A stretch of 64,000 nucleotides of DNA from Cranoglanis bouderius (Eukaryota; Chordata; Actinopteri; Siluriformes; Cranoglanididae). The translations under genes were made by a program, and so were the position numbers. The DNA lies in assembly GCA_023630585.1 (NCBI GenBank), contig CM042543.1, forward strand, positions 22,963,260 to 23,027,259. Direction: 5' to 3'. The notes beneath the pieces were generated by a model. That model did no database searches. It was not told the origin of the DNA and saw nothing but the letters and a program-made list of their open reading frames with translations. This document shows positions 44,160 to 55,769 of the stretch, piece after piece (the first letter of the stretch is position 1; every line of letters begins with the position of its first letter).

Positions 44160-45584
44160 TATAGTGCTGTGAAAGTATTTGCCCCATCCTGATTTCTTCT
44201 GTTTTTGTGTATATCTAATACTAAATTGTTTCAGAAATGAAAACAAAATGTAAGATAAAACAAAGGCAACCTGACTAAACACAAAATACAGTTTTTAAAT
44301 GATAATGTTATATAATGAAGCATAAAGTTAACCAATACCAACTGGGCCTGTGTGAAAATGTATTTGCCACCGTAGTTATTAATTGTCCAAATCTATGAAA
44401 CTGCATTCATAATGGGGTTCAGCTGGACTAGACGCAACCAGGTCTGATTACTGCAAACCCTGTTCAATCAATTCAACACTTAAATAGAACTTTTTCAACA
44501 GCATGAAGTTGGTTAAAAGGTCTTACCCAGTAACACACCATGCCAAAGTTGAAAGAAATTCCAGAAATGATGAGGAAGAAGGTGATTGAAATACATCAGT
44601 CTGGGAAGGGTTACAAAGCTATTTCAAAGGCTCTGGGACTCTAAAGAACCAAAGTGAGAGCCATTATCTCCAAATGGAAAAAACTTGGCACAGTAGTGAA
44701 CCTTCCCAGAAGTGGATGACCTTCCAAAATTTCTCCAACAGCACAGCAACTACTCATCCACTCATCAAGGAAAAGAGCCAAGGACAACATCAAAGGAACT
44801 ACAGGCCTCTCTTGCATCAATAAAGGTCACTGTTTATGACTCCACTATCAGAAAGACACTGAGCAAAAATGGCATCCATAGAAGCATGGCAATGTGAAAA
44901 CCACTGCTATCCCAGAAGAACTTTAAGGCTCATCTGAATTTTGCCAAAACACACCTTGATGATCCTCAAACCTTTTGGGAGATTGTTCTGTGGATTGATG
45001 AGTCGAAAGTGGAATTGTTTGGAAGACAGGGGTCCCGTTACATCTGGCGTAAACCAAACACAGAATTCCACAAAAAGAACATCATACCTACGCTCAAGCA
45101 TGATGGTGGCAGTGTGATGGTGTGGGGATGCTTTGCTGCTTCAGGGCCTGGGCAACTTGCCATAATTGAGGGAAACATGAATTCTGCTCTCTACCAGAAA
45201 ATCCTAAAGGTGAATGTTCCTTCTTCATAAGCTGAAACTCAAGCACAACTGGATTATGCAGCAAGACAATGATCCAAAGCATAGGACTAAATCCTAGTCC
45301 TAGAAGTAAGTGAAAGACTGATCTCCAGTTATCAGAAACGTTTGGTTGCAGTTATTGCTGCTAAAGGTGGTACAACCAGATTTTAAGTTTAAGAGGGCAA
45401 TTGGTTTTCCACATGGGTGATAGGTGTTGGCTAACTTTTTTTTTCTTCAATAAAATAAATAAGTAAATAAAATCTGTATTGTGTGTTTACTCAGGTTGCC
45501 TTTGTTTTATGTTGTATTTCGTTTGAAGAACTAAAACTATTTAGTATGAGTTAGAGAAATCAAATACTTTTTCACGGCACTGTA
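44160..45584 (+). mobile_element. Tc1-like transposon with degenerate transposase
   Basis: The ends TATAGTGCTGTGAAAGTATT and its imperfect inverse (AATACTTTTTCACGGCACTG, then TA) mark it. The transposase (about 44549-45385) starts MPKLKEIPEMMRKKV and continues ILWIDESKVELFGRQG and KHDGGSVMVWGCFAASGPGQ, but it has several stops and a deletion after QQDNDPKH that removes the ENLW region with the catalytic Glu. Inactive. Confidence 0.8.
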
Positions 45585-46424
45585 TCACTTAAAATTATGT
45601 TTGCATGCATTGTAATTATATGAATATGAGTTTATACAATAAAGTGAAACTCACTATTAATGATTAAAGTGTTACTGTGTTGTTCCTCAGTAGTTAATGA
45701 AGATGTGGAACAGTATTGTAATGTGAAGCACATGGAAACTCTTTAGCAATTAGTGAAGTGTTACTGTGTTTTTCCATAGTTAATAATTATGTGGATAACA
45801 TTATTACACATGGCAATTCACTACTAATTTTTGTTATTTAAAAGAAAATTATTGACAAAAAAATTAAAGTATGTTAATATAGAATATTTGTTACCCACCG
45901 CTACATTACAGCATTGTATTTTTGTAGGTTATTGTTGTCTGTTTCTCTCTTTAGACCTTGAATGACTAAATAACAACACACCAACTCTGTGCTCCTCTGA
46001 GGAGACCTAAATAACTCATATAAATAGTTACATTTTTGATACTGTGGTATTAGAATGGGTCGGGGTATATTGGGTAGCAGATCTCCAGGAGGAAGGTAAG
46101 GCGTTGCTATTGGGAAGTTATGACAATATGATCAGTAATTAATCAGTAGTTATTATAAAAGAGCCATAGTTAGCTAGTAGTTCTGCCAGAGAAATGTAAG
46201 CCTCAGTACTTACTGCTCGAGATCAGTTAATTACTGCATAGTTAATAGGGAACTCTAACTAAAATACTTACTAAGTAAATAAAAAGTAGTTCTTAGTATT
46301 TTATAGGAATAAGATAGGTGTTAACAATGAACGACTCATTCGTTCCTGCTTAGTGAAGGATAACACATGCTTCTTCTTGGATGCATGTGAAGCCAACTTT
46401 CTGAACTGCTGCTCATCCTGTGTC

Positions 46425-46690
46425 TCAGGGCAGCAAAACACTCTTGAAGGAAAGTGCTATCTGACTTCTTCCACATACATGAGTTCATAGATAGCCACAA
46501 TTAGCTAGTGTCACTGTGATTGATGGGGGGAGAGTATGCCATCCCTCCAATCCCAAGAGCATGGCCAATTTTGCTCCCTTGGCTCCCAGACATACTGTAT
46601 GGCTGTGGCGTTGTCGGGATTCTAACTCACAATCTCCTGACAATAGGGTGACTGCTTTTCTGTTGCACTACTTGGGATTACCAATTTAAT
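46425..46690 (-). repeat. tRNA-derived SINE-like repeat
   Basis: On the minus strand it begins with GTAGTGCAACAGAAAAGCAG, then AGATTGTGAGTTAGAATCCC (box B-like). The body has GCCAAGGGAGCAAAATTGGC and GGGATGGCATACTCTCC. This resembles a catfish- or cyprinid-type SINE, but I cannot name the family. Confidence 0.5.
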
Positions 46691-47584
46691 TTACATTGTT
46701 TCCTAGCTTGCTAGGTTGTTAATGTGTCTTTGGAGTATAACTCTCAGCAATCAGAAACCATCATAATTGCACCAATTGCTTATAAGCTTATGTCTGATTT
46801 CAGTAAAGCCATGAACAACAAATTTGCACATCTGAAAGACTGATGAGCTAAATTTCTTTACAAATGAGGCAAATGAAACAGTGAGGTGGTAGTGTTATGT
46901 CAGGGATGTTCATTTTTGTTAGGCTGTTTGTCTGTGGTGGGGACGCTGGCTTTTAGAATAGACTACATCGTTCTGTTTTCTCTTTTTTACAAAATTGTGT
47001 CTGTAGTTAGTTTGTTCAAGATCATTTGAGTATTGTCGACTCTAAACCTCCTATTACAAGGTTACCCTAAAAATTCACCAGACAGTAGCCCAAAAAGATC
47101 AGCTAAACATGGGACATTAGGAAAAAGCAACTGACTTTGCAAATGCAATAATATCTGTCGATCCAGCCCATGCTCCGAATTAGTAGAATAGAATCAGAAA
47201 TGCACATGGGAAATCCATTTCAGAGCAGGATATTGAAGCAGTACGCTTCTCAATTCATGGGGCAAAAGATTAATTAACAGACTTTAGAAGATCCCCCATG
47301 AGGCAGATACAACTCTTAACACAATGGCAATTATTCTGATGAAATCAAGGCTCAGGGAACTGAGTTCAGTCATTCAGGAGTGATTGACATTTTTTCGTTT
47401 CCTAATCTTAACACAATCTGCATGGAACAATAAAGTTGTACTGAACAATAAGTTTAGTCAGATCACATTTTGGTTCATGATCACTGTACCCACAAATGAT
47501 TTGCTATATATGTCCCCTAGGATAATAAAACTGCTGCAGCATTTATGGATACATCTCTATAATATCTGACAGTCCACATATGAC

Positions 47585-48747
47585 ATGCTGAGATAGTTTT
47601 TTATGACTTTCACTGTATGTTTGGGGTCGTTGTCATGCTGCAGAGTAAATTTGGGGCCAATCAGATGCCTCCCTGATGGTATTGCATGATGGATAAGTAT
47701 CTGCCTGTACTTCTCAGCATTGAGGAGACCATTAATTCTGACCAAATTCCCAACTCCATTTGTGGAAATGCAGCCCCAAACTTGCAAGGAACCTCCACCA
47801 TGCTTCACTGTTGCCTGCAGACATTCATTCGTGTACCGCTCTCCAGCCATTTGGCAAACAAACTGCCTTCTGCTACAGCCAAATATGTCAAATTTTGACT
47901 CACCAGAGCACCTGCTGCCATTTTTCTGCACCCCAGTTCCAGTGTTTTCGTGCATAGTTGAGCTGCTTGGCCTTGTTTCCACGTCGGAGGTTTGGCTTTT
48001 TGTCTGCAAGTCTTCCATGAAGGCCACTTCTGACTAGACTTCTCCGGACAATAGATGGATGTACCAGGGTCCCTCTGGTTTCTGCCAGATCTGAGCTGAC
48101 TGCACTGTTGGACATCTTACAATTGCAAAGGGAAGTAAGCCTGATGTGTCTTTCATCTGCTGCAGTAAGTTTTCTTGGCCGACCACTGTGTCTACGGTCC
48201 TCAACGTAGCCCGATTCTTTGTGCTTCTTCAAAAGAGCTTGGACAGCACATCTGGAAACCCCTGTCTGCCTTGAAATTTCAAGAGAGACCTTTTGTACCT
48301 TCTGTCTTGTTGCTGTGCTCAGTCTTGCCATGGTGTATGACTTTTGACAGTAAACTGTCTTCAGCAACCTTGCCTTGTTAGCTGAATTTGGTTGTTCCTC
48401 ACCCAATTTTATTCCTCCTACACAGTTGTTTCTGTTTCTGTTCATTATTGTGTTTCAACCTACATATTGAACTGATAATCATTAGCATCTGTTTGGTATA
48501 ATTGTTTAATCATACACCTGACTATATGCCTACAAAATCCCTAGTGTACCTAGAAGAATTGATGCTGTTCTGAAGGCAAAGGGTGGTCACACCAAATATT
48601 GATTTGATGTAGATTTTTCTTCTGATTTCTTCTGTTCATTTTGATAATTGATAAATATAAACTATTAACATGCATGTCTATTCTTGAAAGCATTCGTATT
48701 TCATAGCATTTTTTCACACCTGCCTAAAACTTTTGCACAGTACTGTA
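47585..48747 (-). mobile_element. Tc1-like transposon A, truncated at its 3' end
   Basis: Read on the minus strand, the right end (48747) starts TACAGTACTGTGCAAAAG, the same repeat as MITE family A. The transposase runs from about 48340 (MARLSTATRQKVQKVSLEIS) through a frameshift near 47905 into KFDIFGCSRRQFV, TVKHGGGSLQVWGC and LQHDNDPKHTVK. Homology stops at about 47587, so the third catalytic residue and the left terminal repeat are missing. Segment 48540-48747 reads on the plus strand like a transposase C-terminus (PRRIDAVLKAKGGHTKY) because in this family the inverted repeats are about 200 bp long and include the coding end. Confidence 0.8.
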
Positions 48748-48771
48748 TATATATATATATATATATATATA
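48748..48771. repeat. (TA)n run between two transposons
   Basis: A TA run joins element A and element B and was probably the insertion target. Confidence 0.85.
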
Positions 48772-50246
48772 TTTTTAGATCTTTTTGTCAGATGTTACTA
48801 ACTGTTACTGAAGTATAATCACAAGCATTTCATAAGTGTCAATGGCTTTTATTGACAATTACATGAAGTTTATGCAAAGAGTCAATATTTGCAGTGTTGA
48901 CCCTTCTTTTTCAAGACCTCTGCAATTCGCCCTGGCATGCTGTCAATCAACTTCTGGGCCACATCCTGACTGATGGCAGCCCATTCTTGTATAATCAATG
49001 CTTGGAGTTTGTCAGAGTTTGTGGGTTTTTGTTTGTCCACCCGCCTCTTGAGGATTGACCACAAATTCTCAATGGGATTAAGGTCTGGGGAGTTTCCTGG
49101 CCATGGACCCAAAATATCAATGTTTTGTTCCCCGAGCCACTTCGTTATCACTTCTGCCTTGTGGCAAGGTGCCCCATCATGCTGGAAAAGGCATTGTTCA
49201 TCACCAAACTGTTCTTCGATGGTTGGGAGAAGTTGCTCTCTGAGGATGTTTTTGTACCATTCTTTATTCATGGCTGTGTTCTTAGGCAAAACTGTGAGTG
49301 AGCCCACTCCCTTGGCTGAGAAGCAACCCCACACATGAGTGGTCTCAGGATGTTTTACTGTTGGCATGACACAGGACTGATGGTAGCGCTCACCTTTTCT
49401 TCTCCGGACAAGCTTTTTTCCAGATGCCCCAAACAATCGGAAAGGGGATTCATCAGAGAAAATGACACTACCCCAGTCCTCAGCAGTCCAATCCCTGTAC
49501 TTTTTGCAGAATAGCAGTCTGGCTTCTTTGCTGCCCTTCTTGACACCAGACCATCCTCCAAAAGTCTTCGCCTTACTGTGCGTGCAGACGCACTCACACC
49601 TGCCTGCTGCCATTCCTGAGCAAGCTCTGCACTGGTGGTGCCCCGATCCCACAGCTGAATCAACTTTAGGAGACGGTCCTGGCGCTTGCTGGACTTTCTT
49701 GGGCACCCTGAAGCCTTCTTCACAACAGTTGAACCTCTCTCCTTGAAGGTCTTGATGATCCGATAAATGGTTGATTTAGGTGCAATCTTACTAGCAGCAA
49801 TATCCTTGTCTGTGAATCCCTTTTTGTGCAAAGCAATGATGGCTGCACGTGTTTCCATGCAGGTAACCATAGTTAACAGAGGAAGAACAATAATTTCAAG
49901 CACCACCCTCCTTTTAAAGCTTCCAGTCTGTTATTCTAACTCAGTCAGCATGACAGAGTGATCTCCAGCCTTGTCCTCATTAACACTCTCACCTGTGTTA
50001 ACGAGAGAATCACTGACATGATGTCAGCTGGTCCTTTTGTGGAAGGGCTGAAATGCAGTGGACATGTTTTTTTGGGATTAAGTTCATTTTCATGGCAAAG
50101 AGGAACTTTGAAATGAATTGCAATTCATCTGATCACTCTTCATAACATTCTGGAGTATATGCAAATTTCCATCATAAAAACCGAGGCAGCAGACTTTGTA
50201 AAAATTAATATTTGTGTCATTCTCAAAACTTTTGGCCACAGCTGTA
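48772..50246 (-). mobile_element. Tc1-like transposon B, one frameshift
   Basis: Minus-strand transposase in two overlapping frames: N-terminal part about 49870-49520 (METRAAIIALHKKGFTDKDI...), then 49545-48882 with IFSDESPFRLFG, CLFQHDGAPCHK and NPIENLWSILKRR, ending KKGQHCKY. All three catalytic acids are readable, but a frameshift near 49540 separates the halves. The right end at 50210-50246 (CTCAAAACTTTTGGCCACAG, then CTGTA) is preserved; the matching left end is missing. Confidence 0.8.
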
Positions 50247-50248
50247 CA

Positions 50249-51410
50249 TACAGTATCTCACAAAAGTGAGTACACCCCTCACATTTTTGTAAATATTTTA
50301 TTATATCTTTTCATGGGACAACACTTACGAAATGACACTTTGCTACAATGTAAAGTAGTGAGTGTACAGCTTGTATAACAGTGTAAATTTGCTGTCCCCT
50401 CATTATCATGTTGGAATACTGCCCTGCGGTTTCCGAAGGGAGGGGATCATGCTCTGCTTCAGTATGTCACAGTACATGTCACAGTACACTCCCCAGTGCC
50501 GGCAGCACTCATGCAGCCCCAGACCATGACACTCCCACCACCATGCTTGACTGTAGGCAAGACACACTTTTCTTTGTACTCCTCACCTGGTTGCCTCCAC
50601 ACACGCTTGACACCATCTGAACCAAATAAGTTTATCTTGGTCTGATCAGACCACAGGACATGGTTCCAGTAACCCATGTCCTTAGTCTGCTTGTCTTCAG
50701 CAAACAGTTTGCGGGCTTTCTTGTGCATCATCTTTAGAAGAGGCTTCCTTCTGGGACGACAGCCATGCAGACCAATTTGATGCAGTGTGCGGCGTATGGT
50801 CTGAGCACTGACAGGCTGACCCCCCACCCCTTCAACCTCTGCAGCAATGCTGGCAGCACTCATACGTCTATTCTGCAAAGCCAACCTCTGGATATGATGC
50901 TGAGCACGTGTACTCAACTTCTTTGGTCGACCATGGCGAGGTCTGTTCTGAGTGGAACCTGTCCTGTTAAACCGTTGTATGGTCTTGGCCACCGTGCTGC
51001 AGCTCAGTTTCAGGGTGTTGGCAATCTTCTTATAGCCTAGACCATCTTTATGTAGAGCAACAATTCTTTTTTTCAGATCCTCAGAGAGTTTTTTGCCATG
51101 AGTTGCCATGTTGAACTTCCAGTGACCAGTATGAGAGAGTGTGTGAGCGGGGAGGGAAAATGGCTAATTGGGCCCAATTTGGACATTTTCACTTAGGGGT
51201 GTACTCACTTCTGTTGCCAGCGGTTTAGACATTAATGGCTGTGTGTTGAGTTATTTTGAGGGGACAGCAAATTTACACTGTTATACAAGCTGTACACTCA
51301 CTACTTTACATTGTAGCAAAGTGTCATTTCGTAAGTGTTGTCCCATGAAAATAAATAATAAAATATTTACAAAAATGTGAGGGGTGTACTCACTTTTGTG
51401 AGATACTGTA
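50249..51410 (-). mobile_element. Tc1-like transposon C, C-terminal half deleted
   Basis: Inverted repeats of about 150 bp at both ends (outer TACAGTATCTCACAAAAGTG and its inverse). The minus-strand frame 51109-50459 gives 216 residues: MATHGKKLSEDLKKRIVALH, two helix-turn-helix units, LWSDQTKINLFG with the first Asp, then TVKHGGGSVMVWGCMSAAG, after which it stops. The second Asp and the Glu are deleted, so the copy cannot make an active enzyme, though both ends are intact and could be mobilised by a partner. Confidence 0.85.
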
Positions 51411-51454
51411 TATACATATATACATACAGTACTGTATGTATATACATATATACA

Positions 51455-52004
51455 TACAGTACTGTGCAAAAGTTTTAGGCACCCTATTTTTTTTTAGTAC
51501 AAACTTTGTTATAGATTTTTTATTTAATGACTTCTACATTTTCAAGTCAGCACAAAAAAACATTTTAAATTCGCAAACATTAGTTTTCTAGCACAAAATT
51601 AAAAGTTACAGAAAAATGTTTGTATGTCATTAAAGAAAGCAGCATATTACGTAAGAGACCACTTTTCAGACAAAAAGGCTGCTGGGTTTTACTGCAAAAA
51701 TAACAAGTGTGAAAGTCAGAGTTTCCAGAAGAACTGTGGCTGGTTCTGCAAGATGCTCAGTAAAACTTACCAGCTAATTTCCTTATAAAACTGCACAAAT
51801 TGTACCGGAGACTACTAAGTTAATTTTAATTTTAATTTAAAATTTTTTGTCACACCAAATATTGACTTTGTTTCATTTACTACTGTTTACTGCTCGTTAC
51901 AGTATTTTTTTAAAATGTAGAAACATTTAATTTCATTATTCTGAAGGCATCATTGCTCTACAGCATTTCTTTGCATGTGCCTAAAACTTTTGTACAGTAC
52001 TGTA
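51455..52004 (+). mobile_element. MITE family A, copy 2 (550 bp)
   Basis: The ends TACAGTACTGTGCAAAAG and inverse TACAGTACTGTA-type close a non-coding copy closely similar to 12811-13373, in the same orientation. It is the fourth transposon in an unbroken row from 47.6 kb. Confidence 0.85.
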
Positions 52005-53990
52005 CATATATATCCATATGCCTTACATGTCCATGGCCCCTTGACTGTTTTTAATAACAGGGAACATATGGTCAGGTGAAACTAAATAAAAGCTCTGCTG
52101 GTGTTTTCTCACTTCAGCTACACACAGCTCAGACCTCACTTCTCACATGGTGTGTTTTATATTAAAATTAAAGTAAGCCAAATTTTCCATCAGACCATAA
52201 GCAATTACTAAGACTAATTACTTTTTTTTCTTTTGGGGGGGGGGGGATCTCTATGAGCATCAACAAGGGCAGAGCCATGCCTTTAGCAATGTGGTGGCCA
52301 GGTTATATGATGTTATTGGGGTGGCAAAATACTAATCTGCATCCATAGAAAATGACATAATGTGTCTATTCCTATCTGTGTAGGATTTCCATCAAATATA
52401 AAAAAGTACACATGTAAGCAATATTTATTTGTTATCTAAAAAGCTACAAAAAATCATAGCTAACATAACATTAGGCCTAACATTGAATCAGAATTCAATA
52501 TTACTGGCTACCTGTGGCTAATGACAAAATAAAGAAATTCAGTGTTATGCCTCTAAATAATGAATATGCCAAATAGATTACACTAAAGGACAGTGGGGTG
52601 AAGGAATTTAGCTTCTGTGTTAGCTAGCTAAACTTGCTTGTTCCTGCATCACATTGACAATCCTCAAAAAAGTTCACAAAAATGTTCTGTTATTATTCAA
52701 ACTAGTCTATCACAGCAATTTTTACCAAGCCTTTCAGTTTCATATCATGTGTAATTTGTAACATATGTAATTTCTACTTTGATTGGACAATGTGTGTGTA
52801 GTCCATCTACTTTTAGTTTCTCTGCTAGAAGAGGATAATGGAGTAAATAATCTACTTTGTTCAGGTTAATAACACCTGCGACTGTATTTCACATGTGCCT
52901 TGATAAGGTGTTACAGATGTGTCAGTGATGGAAAATATCAACCCAACTGTCAGCACAGCTGTCACTGATGTCTTCCTGAATCTACAGAATGAGCTACAAA
53001 GAAATCAGCCTGAGCCTTGCTTTGTCATAGAATTCTGTGTCTTTTCCTTAAGACCACTGATAGTACTGGTGTGTCCAAAATAATCCACCTTAACAGAAAA
53101 AAAATCTGTTGTGGATGCTAAAAATGAAAGCTTATATTGATGTTTTCATAATCATTATCATTATACCAGACACCGCTGTTGGTGTCTTTTCATGTCTTCA
53201 AAGGCATGATTATTGGTAAAACAAGTAAAATATATGTTGTGTTCTGACTTGATCAACCACCCATTGTACATCTTTATTACAGCAGGAATAACATATGCCT
53301 CGCTCAAACCTAAAAAAAAAAAACAAAAAAAAAAACAACAACAACAACAAAAACAAATATCAGCTACAGCACTCACACAAACATGACCTTCACCCACTCA
53401 AACTGCCAGCTCGACTGACTAGTGTGAAGACTGTCGAAAAAGCTGAAATATACCCATGTTCGGTTTTTGCTCAACACTGAAATGAGTAGGAGTCCATTAA
53501 ATCACGTGGATTAATATTGCCTTAGTATGTCCAATGAGCAGGATTTTCTAACAAACAAATATCAATAGTTAGTTTAATATACATTGATATATGTTTTTGT
53601 CATCACACAATTGCTGGAATTTCTAAAGAGGAAAAAATTAAATAAGTGTCTATAGGACCATTGATAAAATGTGGTTGAAATAGTAAGATCAGCATGGATG
53701 GGAAGCATGTGATGTTTTTATTTGATGTGTGTTGGTTCTTGAGAAGCATGACTCATTAGCCCCTTGTCCTTAAACCATGAGTGGTTTCATATTCATGGCA
53801 AGTTCAATTAATGGTAAATTCATGATATACTAAATGTTCATCTTTTTCAAGATAAGGAGGAGTCCATTAGTCCTTGATACAGACCCACAAGTTTAAAGCA
53901 CAGGGCAGTGATATTTTTCCTAAAGTTATTATGCCTTTCAAAACAGTGTATCTTTCGCCTCTCCTGCCTGAGAGGAGAGGATGAGATTCT
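52005..53990. other. Intergenic, upstream of ankrd63
   Basis: No gene or clear mobile element. It has a G12 run near 52237-52248 and an A-rich AAC stretch near 53310-53356. Confidence 0.6.
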
Positions 53991-54027
53991 GAATGGATGC
54001 TATAACAGCACTTGGCCTCAAATGGCA

Positions 54028-54076
54028 GTTGCCGTAGCAACGTGGGGCGGGCACACAGAGTGAGGGACGTATAAAA
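54028..54076 (+). promoter_or_regulatory. ankrd63: ankrd63 core promoter: X-box, GC box, TATA box
   Basis: GTTGCCGTAGCAAC at 54028-54041 is a near-palindromic X-box of the type bound by RFX factors. GGGGCGGG at 54044-54051 is an Sp/KLF GC box. TATAAAA at 54070-54076 is a TATA box, predicting a start near 54100. All three lie within 50 bp and about 155-200 bp before the ATG. The factors named are inferred from motif only. Confidence 0.65.
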
Positions 54077-54143
54077 CGGCTGACAGTCCCTGACTGAGAC
54101 ACAGAAACTCTGAAGCCATCTAGAAAACTGAGACAGTGCTGAG

Positions 54144-54144
<1 letters not shown>

Positions 54145-54187
<43 letters not shown>
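54145..54187. repeat. (CA)n microsatellite in the ankrd63 5' UTR
   Basis: A 43-bp CA run lies between the TATA box and the start codon, hence in the predicted leader. Confidence 0.9.
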
Positions 54188-54189
<2 letters not shown>

Positions 54190-54230
54190 CAGCACCTGTG
54201 AGACTTCTCCCAGAGAAGAGGCGCTCCACT

Positions 54231-55769
54231 ATGCTGAGGCCAAAGGACCTGTGCCAGGGCTCTGGCACCAAAACCTTCTTGGAGGCCATGAATAGTGGCA
54301 AGGTGCACCTGGCCCGCTTTGTGCTTGATGCACTGGACTGCCGCATCATCAACTCAAAGAACGAGAGCAGCCGCACACCACTTATGTGTGCCGTGTGCCT
54401 GCAGGAGCACAGCACCAGGTCCAAGTTCACACAGCTGCTCCTGGATAAAGGTGCCGACGTGAACACCAAGGACGAGAACGGTCGCACCGCCCTCAGTTTA
54501 GCCTGTGAACTTGGCCACCTAGATGCTGTCAAGCTCCTGGTGCAGTTCAACGCCAACCCTGAGCTCACTGACACCTGGGGCAATAGCGCCCTGACATATG
54601 CTGCCTATGGAGGACACAGCCAGGTCCTGGATTTTCTCATTCGGGCTTTCAAGAGGCTTGGATTGAGACTGGACCACACTAATCATGCAGGCCACACTGC
54701 CATCCAGGTAGCTGAAAATTTGGGACATGCCAATTGCATTCAGGTGCTCAGCACTGCAGCGAAGAAGGTGGTAAGCAGCATCGAGCAAACTCAAGAAATC
54801 AGAGGTGGATCACATGAAGTTGTTCCCTGGCCCAATCGACTCCCGAAGCAAATTCTGGAAAAATTCTCAAAGCAGGTTCACAGCAAGAACGAAGAGGCAC
54901 TACCATCTTTGTTTCAGAGGCAGATGTGGATCAGTGACGGCAAAGACCTAAAGAGACGATTCAGTCAGCAGCACTCCCCTGAAAGAACCAGCTCAAGTGG
55001 CTACCAAAGTTTAACCAGGTTTCCAGAGAGGCGTTTCACCGAGAAGGAGCAACATGTCCTGTTCAGCTCGAAACAGTTTCAGAACTCTAGAGAAACCGGC
55101 TTTGTGAGAAAAAACAACTTGGTCTCAGAGCGCTGCCAGAAAGTGGACCCCCATGAGATGAGGGAAAATCAGCCCCAGTGGGGAAAAGCAAAGTCATTCA
55201 ATCTGGACCTGAAGACGGGACGAAAACAGTCGTACCAGGGCGAGGCGTGTGACGTCATGCAGCCTGTCAGCCAATTAAAAAGAGCTTCTCTTCCAGACGC
55301 GAGACCTCTCATGCCGAAACTCTACTGCCATGGCAACACTTCCGCGAAGAAGAGCGACGTGGACAGAGCGGGTTTACAACAAATGAACGGAGTCTCTCGG
55401 GTTACTGCTGAACAACGGAACAGCGACAACTCTGAAAAGAAGAAAAGCTCGATAAAGCGTGGTGGCGTTGTGAAGAACGAAAGACCAAATAAACTGCTCT
55501 TCAGTCGGGACGAGGCGCCACGGGAAAGGATCAAAATCCGGCCGCCGGGCTTCGGGACCAGGTTACTGCGGCGCTTCACAGCTCCTGAGTTCATGGGACT
55601 GGTTAGAGATGGTCAGTCCGGCGCGACTTTAAACAAAGGCAAGATTGCTCGATCAGAGACATTTCCCCTTTCACACACACATAAATTGGTAAATAGTCAG
55701 CCCAGCGTTGATAGCATAAGCGGCGTCAGGTGCGAATTTGAAGGCAGTCCTCCAGTCAGCAGAGCTTAA
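54231..55769 (+). CDS. ankrd63: Ankyrin repeat domain protein 63, single exon, 512 aa
   Basis: The molecular role is little known; the family is brain-enriched and related to ANKRD34. The start at 54231 (MLRPKDLCQGSGTKTFLEAM) matches the human N-terminus in my memory and has A at -3. Four to five ankyrin repeats span about residues 12-176: FLEAMNSGKVHLARFVLDALD, RTPLMCAVC, GRTALSLACELGHLDAVKLLV, GNSALTYAAYGGHSQVLDFLI and GHTAIQVAENLGHANCIQVL. The remainder is basic, Ser-rich and probably disordered. It ends with a conserved RRFTAPEF-type motif (residues 447-454), like RRSTAPDI in the human protein. At 512 residues it is longer than the human protein (about 380), through the disordered part. 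It has no intron and no frame damage, and GC content is higher than in its surroundings. It lies between plcb2 and pak6, as in human. Confidence 0.92.
   Translation: MLRPKDLCQGSGTKTFLEAMNSGKVHLARFVLDALDCRIINSKNESSRTPLMCAVCLQEHSTRSKFTQLLLDKGADVNTKDENGRTALSLACELGHLDAVKLLVQFNANPELTDTWGNSALTYAAYGGHSQVLDFLIRAFKRLGLRLDHTNHAGHTAIQVAENLGHANCIQVLSTAAKKVVSSIEQTQEIRGGSHEVVPWPNRLPKQILEKFSKQVHSKNEEALPSLFQRQMWISDGKDLKRRFSQQHSPERTSSSGYQSLTRFPERRFTEKEQHVLFSSKQFQNSRETGFVRKNNLVSERCQKVDPHEMRENQPQWGKAKSFNLDLKTGRKQSYQGEACDVMQPVSQLKRASLPDARPLMPKLYCHGNTSAKKSDVDRAGLQQMNGVSRVTAEQRNSDNSEKKKSSIKRGGVVKNERPNKLLFSRDEAPRERIKIRPPGFGTRLLRRFTAPEFMGLVRDGQSGATLNKGKIARSETFPLSHTHKLVNSQPSVDSISGVRCEFEGSPPVSRA

Noticed and set aside
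48540..48747. A second, plus-strand Tc1 copy next to element A
   Set aside because: The plus-strand transposase-like end is explained by the long inverted repeats of this family, which include the coding end; no separate element is needed.
54198..54230. Upstream in-frame start for ankrd63
   Set aside because: The extension begins with GTG, not ATG, and adds residues with no counterpart at the human N-terminus. The ATG at 54231 has a suitable context.
53867..54583. 238-codon minus-strand frame overlapping ankrd63
   Set aside because: Opposite-strand shadow of a GC-rich coding exon and a CA repeat. The minus-strand frames at 54519-54794 and 55322-55594 are of the same kind.
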